From: Vermamoeba vermiformis
Taxonomy: Eukaryota; Tubulinea; Echinamoebida
Direction of reading: 5' to 3'
DNA: 64,000 bases
Assembly: GCA_045837725.1 (NCBI GenBank)
Contig: JBEWZL010000123.1
Location: 186,001 to 250,000, forward strand
Made by a program: the position numbers and the translations under genes. The stretch's first letter is position 1; each line of letters opens with the position of its first letter. This document shows, one piece after another, positions 35,306 through 46,856 of this stretch. The notes beneath the pieces are model-generated. The model was not told the origin of the DNA. It worked only from the letters and a program-made list of their open reading frames with translations, and did no database searches.

Positions 35306-38300
35306 ATGGACTCCGATAGTGTCAACTCCGAAGTGGAGAATATGGAAGTCGCCAGCATGAGGTACGATTTGCTTTCAATTTTTGGGATTCGATCGCGATT
35401 AGCAAAACGTTTTTTCATTTTTTGTTTTAAAATAAACCAATTGCATAACCATGTATAAAAGATCGTCTCTAATGCGATTTTGACGATCTTGATGCAGTCC
35501 TATTTTTTATTTTAATAATGACAGATCTAATCCACTTATTTTGCAGCGGATCTGGTGAAGAATCTCAAAATGAACAGCCCCAAAAGAAGGGTGTTAAACG
35601 AAAGGCATCAGAGGCCGGCTTAGGTATGACTAAAGCGAAACTAGTTGTTTGGATCGAAGATCACGATCTAACGTTCTGTGCTTGTAGACAAAGGCGAAGC
35701 TCGTAAAAAACAGAAATTAAAATTGAAAGAAAAGAAAATGGCGAAGCCAAACGCTCAGATGGTTTACGGTAAGTTCAACTTCGCTATCTGGATCAGATCA
35801 CTTCGTGCCGATTTCTCATTCTTATTTTTCATTATAGAGGCCAAAAAATTATGGGAACAAGTTAGACAAAAGAAAATTGAAAATGAAAAGAGAAAAGAAC
35901 TCGTTGGAAAGTTGATCGAAGTTGTTCAAGGCAAGATCCACGACGTTGTGTTCAAGAGCGATGCTTCTCGTGTGATTCAATGCATTTTGAAACATGGCAA
36001 TGAAGAGCACAGAAAAATCGTATTCACTGAATTGAAGGGTAAGAATCAACCTTTTTCTAATCCGCAGATCCGTCTGCCTGATCTTAGTCAACAAGATAAC
36101 TGATGCAAATCTAACATATAGATCATATTGTCGCCTTGGCTACTAACAACTACGGCCGCTTCTTGTTGATGAAGATGCTCAAGTACGGCACCAAAGAACA
36201 ACGCAACACTATTATCAGAACCTTCTACGGCTTTATTCGCAAGCAAATTAAGCACAGAGTAAGTTGATGACCTAATATATTTATAGTAATAGCATTATAC
36301 TAATATGATGACATTAGAATGCTTCAGAGGTCATCGAATACATCTTTACTGAGATCGCCACTGCACAACAACGAAATGAAATTATGGAAGAGTTTTACGG
36401 TCTTGAATACTCTACTTTTAAGGTTAGTAACGTATTATAGGTAGTCATGAAGAGCGTTGCGAACGGATGCGATCCGCTACGCGAGAAGGTTTATTGCAAA
36501 TACTAACGTTTATTTATAGACCTACGACAACCGAACACTCGAGACTATTCTCGAACAACACCCTGAGCGCAAAGAAGAGATTTTGAAGTTTATGAACGAG
36601 TACTTCTCGGCTCTGATTGACCAAGAGAACTTGTCCATTCGCTTTGACGTCATTCATGCGCCTCTATTGAAATACTTCCAGTATCCTTTTCAATTTAACT
36701 ATTCTCGTCCAATTAGATCATTTTTAAGATCCGTAATCGGATCCTTACAATAACCCTCAAAATAACTAAGGCGTAGTAATAATACAACGGAACAGTGTGT
36801 AGTCATCATGGTTCTGTTCTTTTTGAGCATGAATCACGATGACTTCAGTCGGTGGTGAAAGACAATTGTTTTTGATGATCGTCTGTTGTTTCTCGTTATT
36901 TTTTGAAGTTGTGGTTTTTGTTTTGCATCATTTGGTATTCATTATCAAGTGGTGTCAAGATAGCAACAACGATCAATTAGACGTTTGAGACTTGAAGATC
37001 GAACAATCAAGTCTTTTGATTGCTTCGCTTCAATATTCACCGACAAGCACCAAACAACAACAAAACTCGTTCCAAGAACAAAGTTTGGGCCTTCATAGTA
37101 CAAAGTGATTGCTTTATTCTTGATTCATCACTTTGCCTCCATAGTCCCTACATTCTTATAAACACATAATAACGATAATTTACAAATATTACCTTTTATG
37201 GAAAGTTATTCCTTAACCTTGTCTCCAGACACGCCAGTCACAAGCAGATTGTCGAAATGGCCGGCAAGTTGAACAAGATTCTGCCCCTCATTCTGCACAC
37301 GCGCAACGGCTCCAAGTTGTGTTTGTACTGCATTAACTACGGTGCTGCCAAGGACCGTAAAGCCATCATCAAGTCATTCAAGGGTCTCATCACTAAGATC
37401 TCCAAGGAAGAGTTCGGTCATATCGGTACGTACTTCAAATACTTTGGTGACATAAGCGCACGTGCTGATGCATTGTTTTAGTTCTTTTGAAGCTTCTTGA
37501 TTGCGTGGACGACACTGTGCTAGTCTCCAAACAAATTTTGAACGAAGTTAAGAAGAACTTGATGGAAATCATTCAAGACAAATACGGCCGTCTCGTGCTT
37601 CTCCAGTTGTTAGTACCTGGCAACAAGAGGTACTTCCCTCAGGTCACTATCGACTTGTTGCAGCCTGTCTTGGTTCCATCTGCCGAAGACCCCACCAAGC
37701 TCGTGAGCACTAGCAAGAAAGACCCTGAGATCCGTCGTCTTGAGTTGTGGAACACTATGCAAAAGGACATAATTGCCATGTTCAAGCGCTTTATGTACAA
37801 AATCATCACGAACTACCAAGCACGCGACGTCTTGTTAGAGACTATTATTGCTACCACTGGTAAGTTTCTAAACTATACTCGTAATAACAAGGCTAATGTA
37901 AAATGTGATAGACGCCAAGATCAAACAAGAGCTCTACGACGCCGTTCTCGAATGGGTTGACTTTGACGCCGAAGCCATGGCCCAACGCATCCAAGAAGAA
38001 GACGAAGAAGAGTCTCAATTGATGCGCGAGTTGTTGCAAGAGAACGAGAAGCTTGAAGCTCAACTCCGTGAAGAGCGCAAGCAACGTGCCGCTGAAATTG
38101 CTCTGAAGAACAAGAAGGCCAAAGAAGCTGAGCGCACTGGTGGCAATGTTGAAGAGGACGAAGAGCCTCAACAACCTCAAAAGGGCAAGGGCAAGGCTGG
38201 TCAACAGCAAGAAGTCCACGATCACAGCGAAGTGCTGGTTGGTGCTCCTACGAAGAAGTTCAAGAAGCTCAAGAACCCTCTTGAGGCCAACAAAGAGAAA

Positions 38301-39208
38301 GAGCCTCGTGAAGATCTCATGGTCAACTATTCGAGCAGCAGAACTCTTCGAAGAATCATCGAAGAAGGCAAGTATATTTCTTCTACTTTTATGATGGTAG
38401 CTTCAAAGTGGTATTGTCGAGGATTACAAACTAACGACTGAGTGTGTCATGATTACCTTTAATCACCAAGATCGCTGAGGACAATGCCACTTCATTCTTA
38501 AATTGAACGATATCCGTTTATTATCAGCGCCATTCTAACTTATCTATTGCAGAGCCTGACTTTGCCCCGTTGTTGCTGAACAAGATCAAGGACAAGATTG
38601 ACACCTACGCTACGAGCAAAGGTGCTTCATTCGTTGTGTTGAGTTTGCTCGAGTGCGAGACCACCCAAAAAGAGGTCAAGGACTTGTTGATGCCTCACTT
38701 GGCAGCTCTGAAGCAATCCAGCGAATCGGGCAGCAAGGTGCTCGTGAAGCATTTGACTGGCTCAGCGACGATCAAGAAACAAAAGTTGCAAGACTTGGGT
38801 GATGCCGCGTACATTCCTGGCCAGGACAAGATGGAGGTTGAACACGATGAACCCAAGCCTCAAGCTAAGCAAGCCAAGACTGAGGCAAAGACCGCTGCTA
38901 AGCCTCAAGCTAAGCCTGTTCAAGCCAAAGCTGCTCAAGCAAAGCCTGCGCAAGGCAAGGCTGACGCTAAGCCTGCGGCCAAGCCAGCTCAAGCTCAAAC
39001 TAAGCAACAGAACGGCGCTAGTGCCAAGCCTGCCAAGGCCGCTGCAAATGGTAACGGCGCAACAGTAGCAAAGAAGACAAATGACGCCGCGCCTGTAAAG
39101 AAAGCTGTGCCCGCTAAGAAAGTCGCTCCTGCCGCTGACACCAAAGTAGCTGCCAAAGCTAAACCTGTGAATAATACCGCTGCCAAGAAGAAAGTAGCAA
39201 AGAAATAA
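35306..39208 (+). CDS. PUM3/Puf6-family nucleolar RNA-binding protein
   Basis: This PUF-like protein has a CPL domain and acts in rRNA processing and ribosome assembly in other organisms. The start is MDSDSVNSEVENMEVASMS, followed by basic exons (KKGVKRKASEAGL, ARKKQKLKLKEKKMAKPNAQ). Puf-type repeats include KIHDVVFKSDASRVIQCILK, DHIVALATNNYGRFLLMKML, LPLILHTRNGSKLCLYCINY and DKYGRLVLLQLLVPGNKRYF. The CPL part follows (DDEEEES-type helices, EPDFAPLLLNKIKDKIDTYA, GASFVVLSLLECETTQKEV). The last ~110 residues are an Ala/Lys/Pro/Gln tail built of AKPAQ-like units. The intron at about 36681-37229 is ~550 nt, ten times the usual size, because it contains a repeat shared with the DNAJA3 gene. Confidence 0.9.
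36739..37211 (+). repeat. Intronic repeat copy A (~473 bp, in PUM3)
   Basis: This segment, from GGATCCTTACAATAACCC to CTTTTATGGAAAGTTATTC, is about 95% identical by eye to the reverse complement of 48271-48742. It lies wholly inside one PUM3 intron and has the same orientation relative to its host gene as copy B has to DNAJA3. No terminal inverted repeats or target duplications were seen, and no shared ORF survives in both copies. Recent duplication, a non-autonomous mobile element, or an intron-hosted RNA are all possible. Confidence 0.85.
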
Positions 39209-39286
39209 GAACTACAATAAAATAAAAATTCAAAATTATTATAGCCAAACAATAGTTAGTGTAAAAAGATTTTTCTCATAATTTTC

Positions 39287-39326
39287 TTTTTTTTTTTTTT
39301 TTTTTTGCCTTTTTTTTTTTTTTAAA

Positions 39327-39363
<37 letters not shown>
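39287..39363. repeat. T-rich homopolymer tract
   Basis: About 77 nt are nearly all T, broken by GCC and by A7, between PUM3 and the ankyrin-phosphatase gene. It is a length-unstable spot, and its exact length in the assembly may be wrong. Confidence 0.9.
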
Positions 39364-39365
<2 letters not shown>

Positions 39366-39504
39366 CTTCGTGCGTCGGTTGTGTTCAATGAAATTTTAGA
39401 CGGGATCTATTTTAGACAAAATCTTTTTTGTTGAATATTGATACAACAAGTGCAATGAAGTGAGAATTATTTGGGCATACATAACAAATCAAATCAAGAA
39501 TAAG

Positions 39505-42500
39505 ATGTCTTACCACACCGACGATCAGAATCCGAATTCCAGACCATATAGCGCAACGAACCCTTTTGCGCCTCAAGTGCAAAATACTAGCACACCGACA
39601 GTAAGTGGCTAACATCGTTTCTTATTTGCTTATAATAAAACAGAATTTTGCAATTTAACCGTTGCGTCAAGTCAAATTTGCTTGTTATGAATTTAAAAAG
39701 CAGATAAATTAGCGCAGTATTTTTTATTAATTAACTAGGAATAAATTGTTTGAAATCACGTGTTTGAATTTCGCTCGATAATCGCGATCCGCATTAATTT
39801 AACAAATATTAAGGTAAATCAGATTATGTCAGGCATACAAGATTGGCCTCCTCATGAAAGTAAGTACATGATCGTATTTTACCTATTATTTTCATTTTTT
39901 TAAATTATTTTGAAATTTGAAGTGCCGACGATTGCAATGCCACCCACACCTCAATTCAGCATAGCAACGCCTCAATATAGAAGCAATAATCCGTTCAATC
40001 CAGTAAATACTTCCAACAATCCATCATTCGGCGAGCATCGGTCACCTACAAATACTGCAACCAATTACAGCAACATGCCACAGACTATTTATAACCCGCA
40101 AAATAGTGCACCGAGCAACTATAATTATCCGAACAGCAATTTGAGCGCGTACAATCCTCCCGATGCACAGCACCAGCAGTTGCCGCAGTACGCCGTGCCC
40201 ACACTTGGTCATCAATGACGTCGAGGACCAAAACAATAATATCAAACAGACACAAGTGCAACAACACGACGGACCTGCCTCCGATACATTATTAGCGTCT
40301 TCACCGAGACGAAGTCCGCCGTCATCGCCGAGGAGGTACTCGCACGGTGCGGCCACACTTCCACGACCAAACTTCATCAACAGCACACCCGATCAATTAG
40401 TTGGCCCGCCGCCCTTGCCACCAAAAGATGGATTAGAACCTCCACCCTTGCCATCAAAAGACGGATTAGGCCCTCCACCCTTGCCACCTAAGAGTGCGCC
40501 ATCGTCACCAAGTGTTAGTCCTCGAAGGAACAATAATATTGCACCACAACAAGACGATGCAACTTCGTTTCCTATCCACGACAAGCACAGTTCAATCGAT
40601 CCACTCGACTTGGTGTTTCCTGAAATGGCAATTGAGACTGAAATGTTGCGTGAAAAGTTGCACGTGAGCCGTGACTTGAAGACAGAAGAGGCCAAGCCTA
40701 GTGAGGTTCAATATGCACCTCCGTTGAGTCCTAGAACTGCCGAGTACGTAAATAGCATCCATTACTAGTAGTGACTGACAATGTTGTTAGACAAAAGCGC
40801 GAGTTGATCGATGCAGTGATTGCGTCGGACACCAACAAGATCAACGAGTTGTTGAACCAAGGAGTGAATCCGAATGTGTTGGTAAGAGAATGACACTTTG
40901 ATAGCAAATTAGTATTAATAACGTTGTGACTAGGATGACACCGGACGAACACCGTTGCACATTGCAATCTTGGCGAAAAACATCGAGGTCCTCAAGTAAG
41001 TTACATACAAAATAAGACTATCAGCGTGATTCTAATACTGTGGTGCACTTCAGAGTATTATTAGCTAGTCCGAGAATAGATCCAAATGCCGGTGATCGAA
41101 CAGGTCTGACACCGTTACATTACGTCGCTTTCCTTCAAGATCCCGTCGACGCAACACTGTCGCCAGGTACTATTTAGCTGCTAATATATAGACTTGAATA
41201 CTTACCGTGGCTATATTTAGAATCAACTCGAATCCAGACCCGTGAAGCCGAGTCCGTGAAGATTATGATTTTGAACAAGTTGTTGCAGCACCCCAAGATC
41301 GACGTGAATATCATCGACAGCTCTGGCAACACACCTTTGATCTTTGCAGCGTCGTCGGGCAATCTCACCATGGTCTCGCTGTTGATCAACAGAGGTGCTA
41401 GCATTCAAAACTCAACGATGAATGGCACGACACCACTGCACGCCGCGTGTCAAGAAGGACATTACAAAATTGTTCAATTTTTGATCGACCTCGGTGCACA
41501 AGTCAACGTGCGTGATAATTTGTAAGTCCTATAATCATCGTGTCATATATAGCCGTAAGTACTGACGCGTGTTTGTAGTGGTGACACGCCGTTGCACTTT
41601 GCAGCCAAAGCGAACAACAAAGACATTGTGGCCGCACTGCAGCGAGCAGGGGCTGTGTTGAACTTAGTCAACAGACAAGGCCGCACACCCGCTGATTTGA
41701 CTACTTCAATGGACGTCAGGTGGATCTTGACTGGTGCGTGCACTTATACATACAATTTCATAGCATTACTAGTGATATTTGTTCCGTGCACGAAACTCCA
41801 AATCACCTGTTGTGTACACGTTGATTGAAACTTTGGAACTTTCGAGTGACAATTCTAACGGCCATCTAGGTATGAAGACGTCTGAGAGCAACCCACTAGA
41901 AGTAGACTTCGTGGACAATATGGTCTTAAAGAACGTAAGTACCGTACTTGATGAGAGCTGGATCTAACATGATTTTTGACAGTCACGTATTGGCATGTGC
42001 ATGTGTCCTGGACGCTCAAAGAAGGATCACAGACGTAATTTAGAAGCTGATATCAATGTGCTGCTGAGGTACGCTTGAGTGCTATCAAATCACGAATGAA
42101 TTTCCGTTTGACACTTCGATCCACCAGGTTCAACGCACAAGTGTTGGTCACGCTCGTCAAGGAGACCGAGTTGGATTCTATGGGCATCCCTAATATGATC
42201 AATGTGTACGTACTTCTCACACTAATTGCATGTCAGTAGCTAACGCGTTGCAGTGTCAAAGGTGCAGGCATTGAAAGTGTCTGGCTGCCTATCCGCGACA
42301 AGTGGATTCCGAGCAGCATGGACGATCTCATTCGCCTAGTAGAACAAATCATCGAGCGCATTCGTGAAGGCAAAGTCATCGTCGTGCACTGCAATGGAGG
42401 CAAGGGCCGCACTGGCCTCGTAGTCGTTGCTACTTTGTGTGGTCTCGGCATGTCAGTTGATGACGCCGTCAAGGCCACTAGAGCAGCGAGGCCGGGCATG

Positions 42501-42648
42501 ATTCAAAATCCAGCTCAGGTAAGTCAGATGCGCTGTTATAATGTGACTGAAGCGTTGACATTGACCTCGATCCGTTTGACAGATCTTGTATGCACGAGCG
42601 TTCAAAATGTATTGGGATAGCAAGTACCCTACTGGTGTAAGAATATAA
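39505..42648 (+). CDS. Ankyrin-repeat / CDKN3-like dual-specificity phosphatase fusion
   Basis: The start MSYHTDDQNPNSRPYSATNP leads into a disordered Asn/Pro/Ser-rich region with PPPLPPKDGL repeats (40400-40490), likely SH3 or WW ligands. Ankyrin repeats follow: LNQGVNPNVLDDTGRTPLHI, GDRTGLTPLHYVAFLQDP, DSSGNTPLIFAASSGNL, MNGTTPLHAACQEGHYKIVQ, GDTPLHFAAKANNKDIVAAL. The C-terminal phosphatase begins SRIGMCMCPGRSKKDHRRNL, like CDKN3/KAP, and has the P-loop VIVVHCNGGKGRTGLVV (HCxxGxxRTG), so it should be catalytic. It ends YWDSKYPTGVRI. The disordered part changes frame by +1 at a TGA (40216-40218); a 55-nt intron with donor GTGCCC could also explain it. Substrates are unknown. Confidence 0.85.
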
Positions 42649-42728
42649 CATTACAGCATGTAAATATTACGGTGCACATGGTAGGGGATTTGAAATCTTT
42701 TTGAATCACACGAAAAAAGGGACCTAAC

Positions 42729-42770
42729 GAATCACATGCTCATAGAAGTTGGTAAAAGTCGACTTTTACC
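42729..42770. promoter_or_regulatory. Promoter motif and 20-bp perfect palindrome
   Basis: At 42729-42750 lies GAATCACATGCTCATAGAAG(TT), also found in near-identical form upstream of the tandem paralogue (43995-44017). It abuts a perfect 20-bp palindrome, GGTAAAAGTCGACTTTTACC (42751-42770). The set sits about 175-215 bp upstream of the secreted-protein start at 42945. GACCTAACG also occurs twice here (near 42721 and 42841). Confidence 0.5.
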
Positions 42771-42944
42771 GTTTTCGAGAGCGTCATGTTCATAGAGACA
42801 TGGAACTTTCTGCATAATTGTCACTAATTTTCGTTGTACGTGACCTAACGGTCGAGTTGTGGCAGTTAAAAATGACTCGATCCGGCTACTTATTTCAATC
42901 GACTTGAATCGAAGTTAGAACAACCATCTAAAGAAATTTCAACG

Positions 42945-43757
42945 ATGCAAATGAAATCCCTCTTTGTCGTATTTGTTGCTCTTTGCCTTGCCACTATTGT
43001 TTTGGCGAAGGATCCCGCCAAGCCAAAGCCTCCTACCAAATACACTCTGTCTGCCTTTGCTATTACCCCCAATGGCAACCACTCTGTTCGTTCTTACTAC
43101 GATCAAGCCAATGCTAGGTAGGTGGCAACATATGAACATCGTTCGAGCAATTTTAATAATTTGGATCCGCAGAGCTCGCACTGACATTTTGGACAACAAG
43201 TTTGTTCAAGTCGGAGAGTTCATTGGTCTCTACGAAGAGGTAAGTATACTACGATTATATAATACTATTCTTAGTTAATAAAATGATGAAATAGAAAAAG
43301 GGTCACTTCTACAACAGCACCACTGGTCAATGCGCCGTCTATGGTCTTAGCGCTGGTTGGGTGAACACCTGGGACTTCTTGAACAACGCTACTTTCTACG
43401 GCAACGATACTTTTGCTGCTAACAAGTCTTGCGAACTTTGGGCTTCTAAGCTCGGTAAGCTAATCCACATGCGATCCTGAATTCTCAGAATAATTTTTAA
43501 TGTTTTAACCAACACCCAATGTAGAGAAGAACATGACTTTGGCTGCGTGCTTCTCTCACGAGATCCCCGTCTTCGTTGGTCTTTATAACGGCACTCAAGT
43601 CAACTCGCTCTATTTCATCACTCACTTCGAGGCCGCGGTTAGCAAGGATGTTTTCAGCTTGCCCAGCACGTGCCACAAGACCTCTTTCAAGTTGTCCACT
43701 ATGCCGTTGTTGAACTTGAAGAAATTCAAGGTTCCTGCTCATCCTCTTCTCTTTTAA
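42945..43757 (+). CDS. Secreted protein, tandem paralogue 1
   Basis: MQMKSLFVVFVALCLATIVL forms a clear signal peptide, probably cleaved after VLA-K. A Lys/Pro stretch (KDPAKPKPPTKY) follows, then four exons with TLSAFAITPNGNHSVRSYYD, DNKFVQVGEFIGLYEEKKG, HFYNSTTGQCAVYGLSAGWV, NTWDFLNNATFYG and a C terminus LKKFKVPAHPLLF. Several Cys (QCAVY, KSCELW, LAACF, STCHK) suggest disulphides, and NST/NAT give N-glycosylation sites. I do not recognise the family. The next gene downstream is a close paralogue with the same exon plan and ending. A second in-frame ATG at 42951 could be the true start. Confidence 0.85.
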
Positions 43758-43994
43758 GCAGATTCGTACTTTCCTGGTCAGATGCGAAGTCAATTAACAA
43801 CGTCTCAAATGAGTTTTTGTATCTACGTTCCATTGCTAGATAATTTTTAGTTGTTAATACTCGTACGAGTGACAATAAACATCTGGATTATTTTTTCATT
43901 TTCGGATCCGTTCGATTTGACTGGGATTAATCTGTTGCACTAGATCGGCGTCATTACCGATATCGTTGGCTCGATCGTTGTACTTAAAAAGTAA

Positions 43995-44017
43995 GAATCA
44001 CGTGTTCTTAAGAAGTT
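43995..44017. promoter_or_regulatory. Shared promoter motif of the secreted paralogues
   Basis: GAATCACGTGTTCTTAAGAA(GTT) matches the element at 42729-42750 and lies about 137 bp upstream of the second paralogue. The ATCAC-TG-TTC core and AGAAGTT end are kept, while the flanks differ. Confidence 0.45.
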
Positions 44018-44153
44018 TCCTCAGACAGTTCCACGGTCGCCAAAAATTCCGATTTGTACTGTACATTCTGATTGTACCTTATACCCGATAATCAGCATTT
44101 TACATGCTTCTACTGATCGAAGTACCACTAGTTAAAGTACAGTTAGATCAACA

Positions 44154-44934
44154 ATGCAACCAACAAGATCTTACTTCGTCATTCTATCAGCATTATGCTT
44201 GGCTACGATCGCACTGGCTGGAGATCCACCCAAGCCGAATCCACCAACTTCTTATTCCGTTTCATTGTTTACTTTCTCTCGAAATGGTTACGAAGCCACT
44301 CGGACTTACTACAACCAAACTACAAAGAGGTATTTTTTCCGAGATCGCGTTCTTTTGAGTATTAACAGCTCTGCAGCGCTAGAACTGATACGTTCGACCA
44401 AAATTTCAACCCCGTGAGCGAGTTCATTGGCTTTTGGGCACATGTATGTTATTTTTGTCGCCTACTGCGAGCTGATCAAGGACTTTCAGAAACGAGGCTA
44501 CATGTACAATAGCACCACCGGTCAATGCCAGGTCATCGCTTTAACCTCTCCTTGGGCAAACACTTGGGACATCTTAAACAACGCTACGTTCAGTGGTGTT
44601 GAAACGACGTACAAAGGCGAGAAGTGCGTGATGTGGATCACAGCTCTCGGTAAGTTAACCTCGACGGTAGCTTTTATCAATACGATGTTAATCTATTACA
44701 GACAACAATAAGGAACTAAATAGTTGCTTCAATGAGAACACCCCTGTTTATTTTAGCTTGTACGACGGGGGTAATGTGGTCTTTCTCTCTTTCGTCACCA
44801 GTTTCAGTCCGGATGTGGATCCATCAGTGTTTGAGGTGCCGGGCTCTTGCGGCTTCGGTGTGACCCCTCAGTCACCGATGAACTCTGACAACTTGAAGAA
44901 GTACAAGGTCCCTGCTCACCCTCTTCTCTTTTAA
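44154..44934 (+). CDS. Secreted protein, tandem paralogue 2
   Basis: MQPTRSYFVILSALCLATIA with LAGDPPKPNPP gives a signal peptide and the same Pro/Lys linker as its neighbour. The mature part repeats the same landmarks: YSVSLFTFSRNGYEATRTYY, RTDTFDQNFNPVSEFIGFWA, KRGYMYNSTTGQCQVIALTS, NTWDILNNATFSG, SCGFGVTPQS and the identical ending KYKVPAHPLLF. Four exons match paralogue 1. Divergence in the middle, with conserved ends and Cys positions, indicates an older tandem duplication. Function is unknown. Confidence 0.84.
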
Positions 44935-45231
44935 TTGGTTCGATGGGGAATAAAATTACTTTGTTCTCTAACTTGGTAGATAATTTTGACCTAATTCAAA
45001 AAGTTCGTCGAGCCAGATCCAAAAAATTGTCTGAAAATCAATCTTCCACTACAATTGTTTCTAAAGGGGACAATCTCGTTCCAATACGTATTCGAATGAA
45101 CCCCGTTTTTGCGTTAGATTGTGAATTGTTTCGCTATTTAAACGTTATTTGGGAGTTCTCAAAGACCGCGCCAAAAATGACTTGTTTGACGTTTACGCTT
45201 CATCAAAAAGTAAAGCAACACAACAGCACAA

Positions 45232-46708
45232 ATGGCGCGTCGATTAAATCGTCAATATACGCCAATGGGGTTTACAGCACGCGAAACCACGCCATCGCTA
45301 AAGCGGACGGACAAACAAAGCGGATGGAGTATGATCGCGATTGACGAAGACCGTATTGGCAAGTGTATATGCTTAGTTTGCCGTCAATCGATAGCTATAG
45401 GCTCGGTAAGAATAAGGGCCTATAAGCGCACTGAAAAGAAGGCTCACTTGAATTGTTGGAAGGTAATTGAATGAAAAATAATGAAATTATCGATAATTTC
45501 TGAGAATTGAATGCGATCGTAATATAACCATATTATCGTTATAATTACGCACAAAATTTAGGCAATTAATTATCTAATATTTTCGTTGTAAGCTGGATCC
45601 GATCGCTCAGCCGACTTTCTTTCCTGGGTATGACGAATTAAGCGACGAAAAGAAGCTAATCGTGCAAGAATATTGCGATAACATTAATTGTACGAACTTT
45701 CAATTATTTTATTGTTCGAGACAAGATCTTGCTAATATTTCTCATTTAGCATCCGTACTGAAGAAACGAAAGGCTGAAGAAGCATTGCCTGAGACACGCG
45801 CCGTGAAGAGGGTTAGTATTCTACTACTATTTTGTGTCTTTAAAGACAGTTTTTGAAATTTTCGCAGATCTGTCTTGAAACTCTACAAAATGAAAAAATG
45901 TGGGAAGCTGAGGGATTGAAGTGCCCTATTAAGAGCTTGCCTATTGAAATCATGCACGTCTTATTCGACCAATTGGACCTTCGTTCTTTGCAAAATTTCT
46001 CGTTGACTTGTAAACGGATCTTGGTCACTGCCACCGACGATGAAATTTGGCAAAGTAAGTTTTAAATTATTAGAAAGATTTCTAATTAGGTTGCTAATTT
46101 CCGCTTACAGAACGAGTTGAAGCAGTGTGGTCCAACTACCTCCATCTGAAAACAGATGAGGCGCAACAATGGTTCAAATTCTATCAAATTATGCTTCATG
46201 TAAGTACCACAACACTAGTAATTCAATAACTATAAGCAAGAATAAGTTAATTGCACAAATACTTCACGGATCTGGATCCGATGACCAGCGCTAACTTTTG
46301 ACTTCTCAGAACACGTGCTATCATTGCCGTCAGCCCACACCACTCGCATTTGCACCTCTGAGTGGCAGACTCTGCGTAAAATGTCGCGAATTGAAGCAAT
46401 ACTACTTGATGAATACGGCCTGGGCCCTGGAGAAGTATCAACTGGACTACTCAGATCTGCGCCAAGCTGGTATAGTGAGCGTCAGATCCAACACGAACGA
46501 CAAGGTGTTGTTGTCGCAAGTACGTGCCTTGGCCAAGAAATTGAACAAAACTCCGGTACATATGCCATATGACTCGTGGATCAGACAAACATTTTCGCCG
46601 GGTGATGAGGAATACGAAGAGTTCAAACCGGACGAGAACCGAGCTCAACATAACAACAACTACCATATCTATCAACAGTATTTTGCAATAGATTTGTCTT
46701 TGTATTAA
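45232..46708 (+). CDS. PARP-type zinc finger + F-box + C4 zinc motif protein
   Basis: The start is MARRLNRQYTPMGFTARETT. A PARP-like zinc finger follows: GKCICLVCRQSIAIGSVRIR, KAHLNCWK (C-x2-C...H-x2-C), then FFPGYDELSDEKKLIVQEY, the usual segment after the finger. A linker with KKRKAEEALPETRAVKR leads to an F-box (IKSLPIEIMHVLFDQLDLRS, then LQNFSLTCKRILV and ATDDEIWQ). Near the end NTCYHCRQPTPLAFAPL and RLCVKCRELKQYYLM form a C-x2-C/C-x2-C zinc site. A nick- or break-sensing substrate receptor for an SCF ubiquitin ligase would fit, but that is inference. There are four introns; the ATG at 45232 is chosen because its frame carries the finger. Confidence 0.75.
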
Positions 46709-46856
46709 TAAACGGACCCGTTTGGCTTCTACACAAATCCAAAAAAGATGAAAAAAAGTAATTTAGATCAACGATAGCTAATGATGCTTCGATTAATAAA
46801 CAATGACCAGAAAAGTCCAAAAAAATAGGCGCGACATAAGTACATGAAACAAGTGT

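Noticed and set aside
44943-45344. 133-codon ORF between the secreted paralogue and the PARP-finger gene
   Set aside because: It overlaps the first exon of the PARP-finger gene in another frame, and neither composition nor motifs support it.
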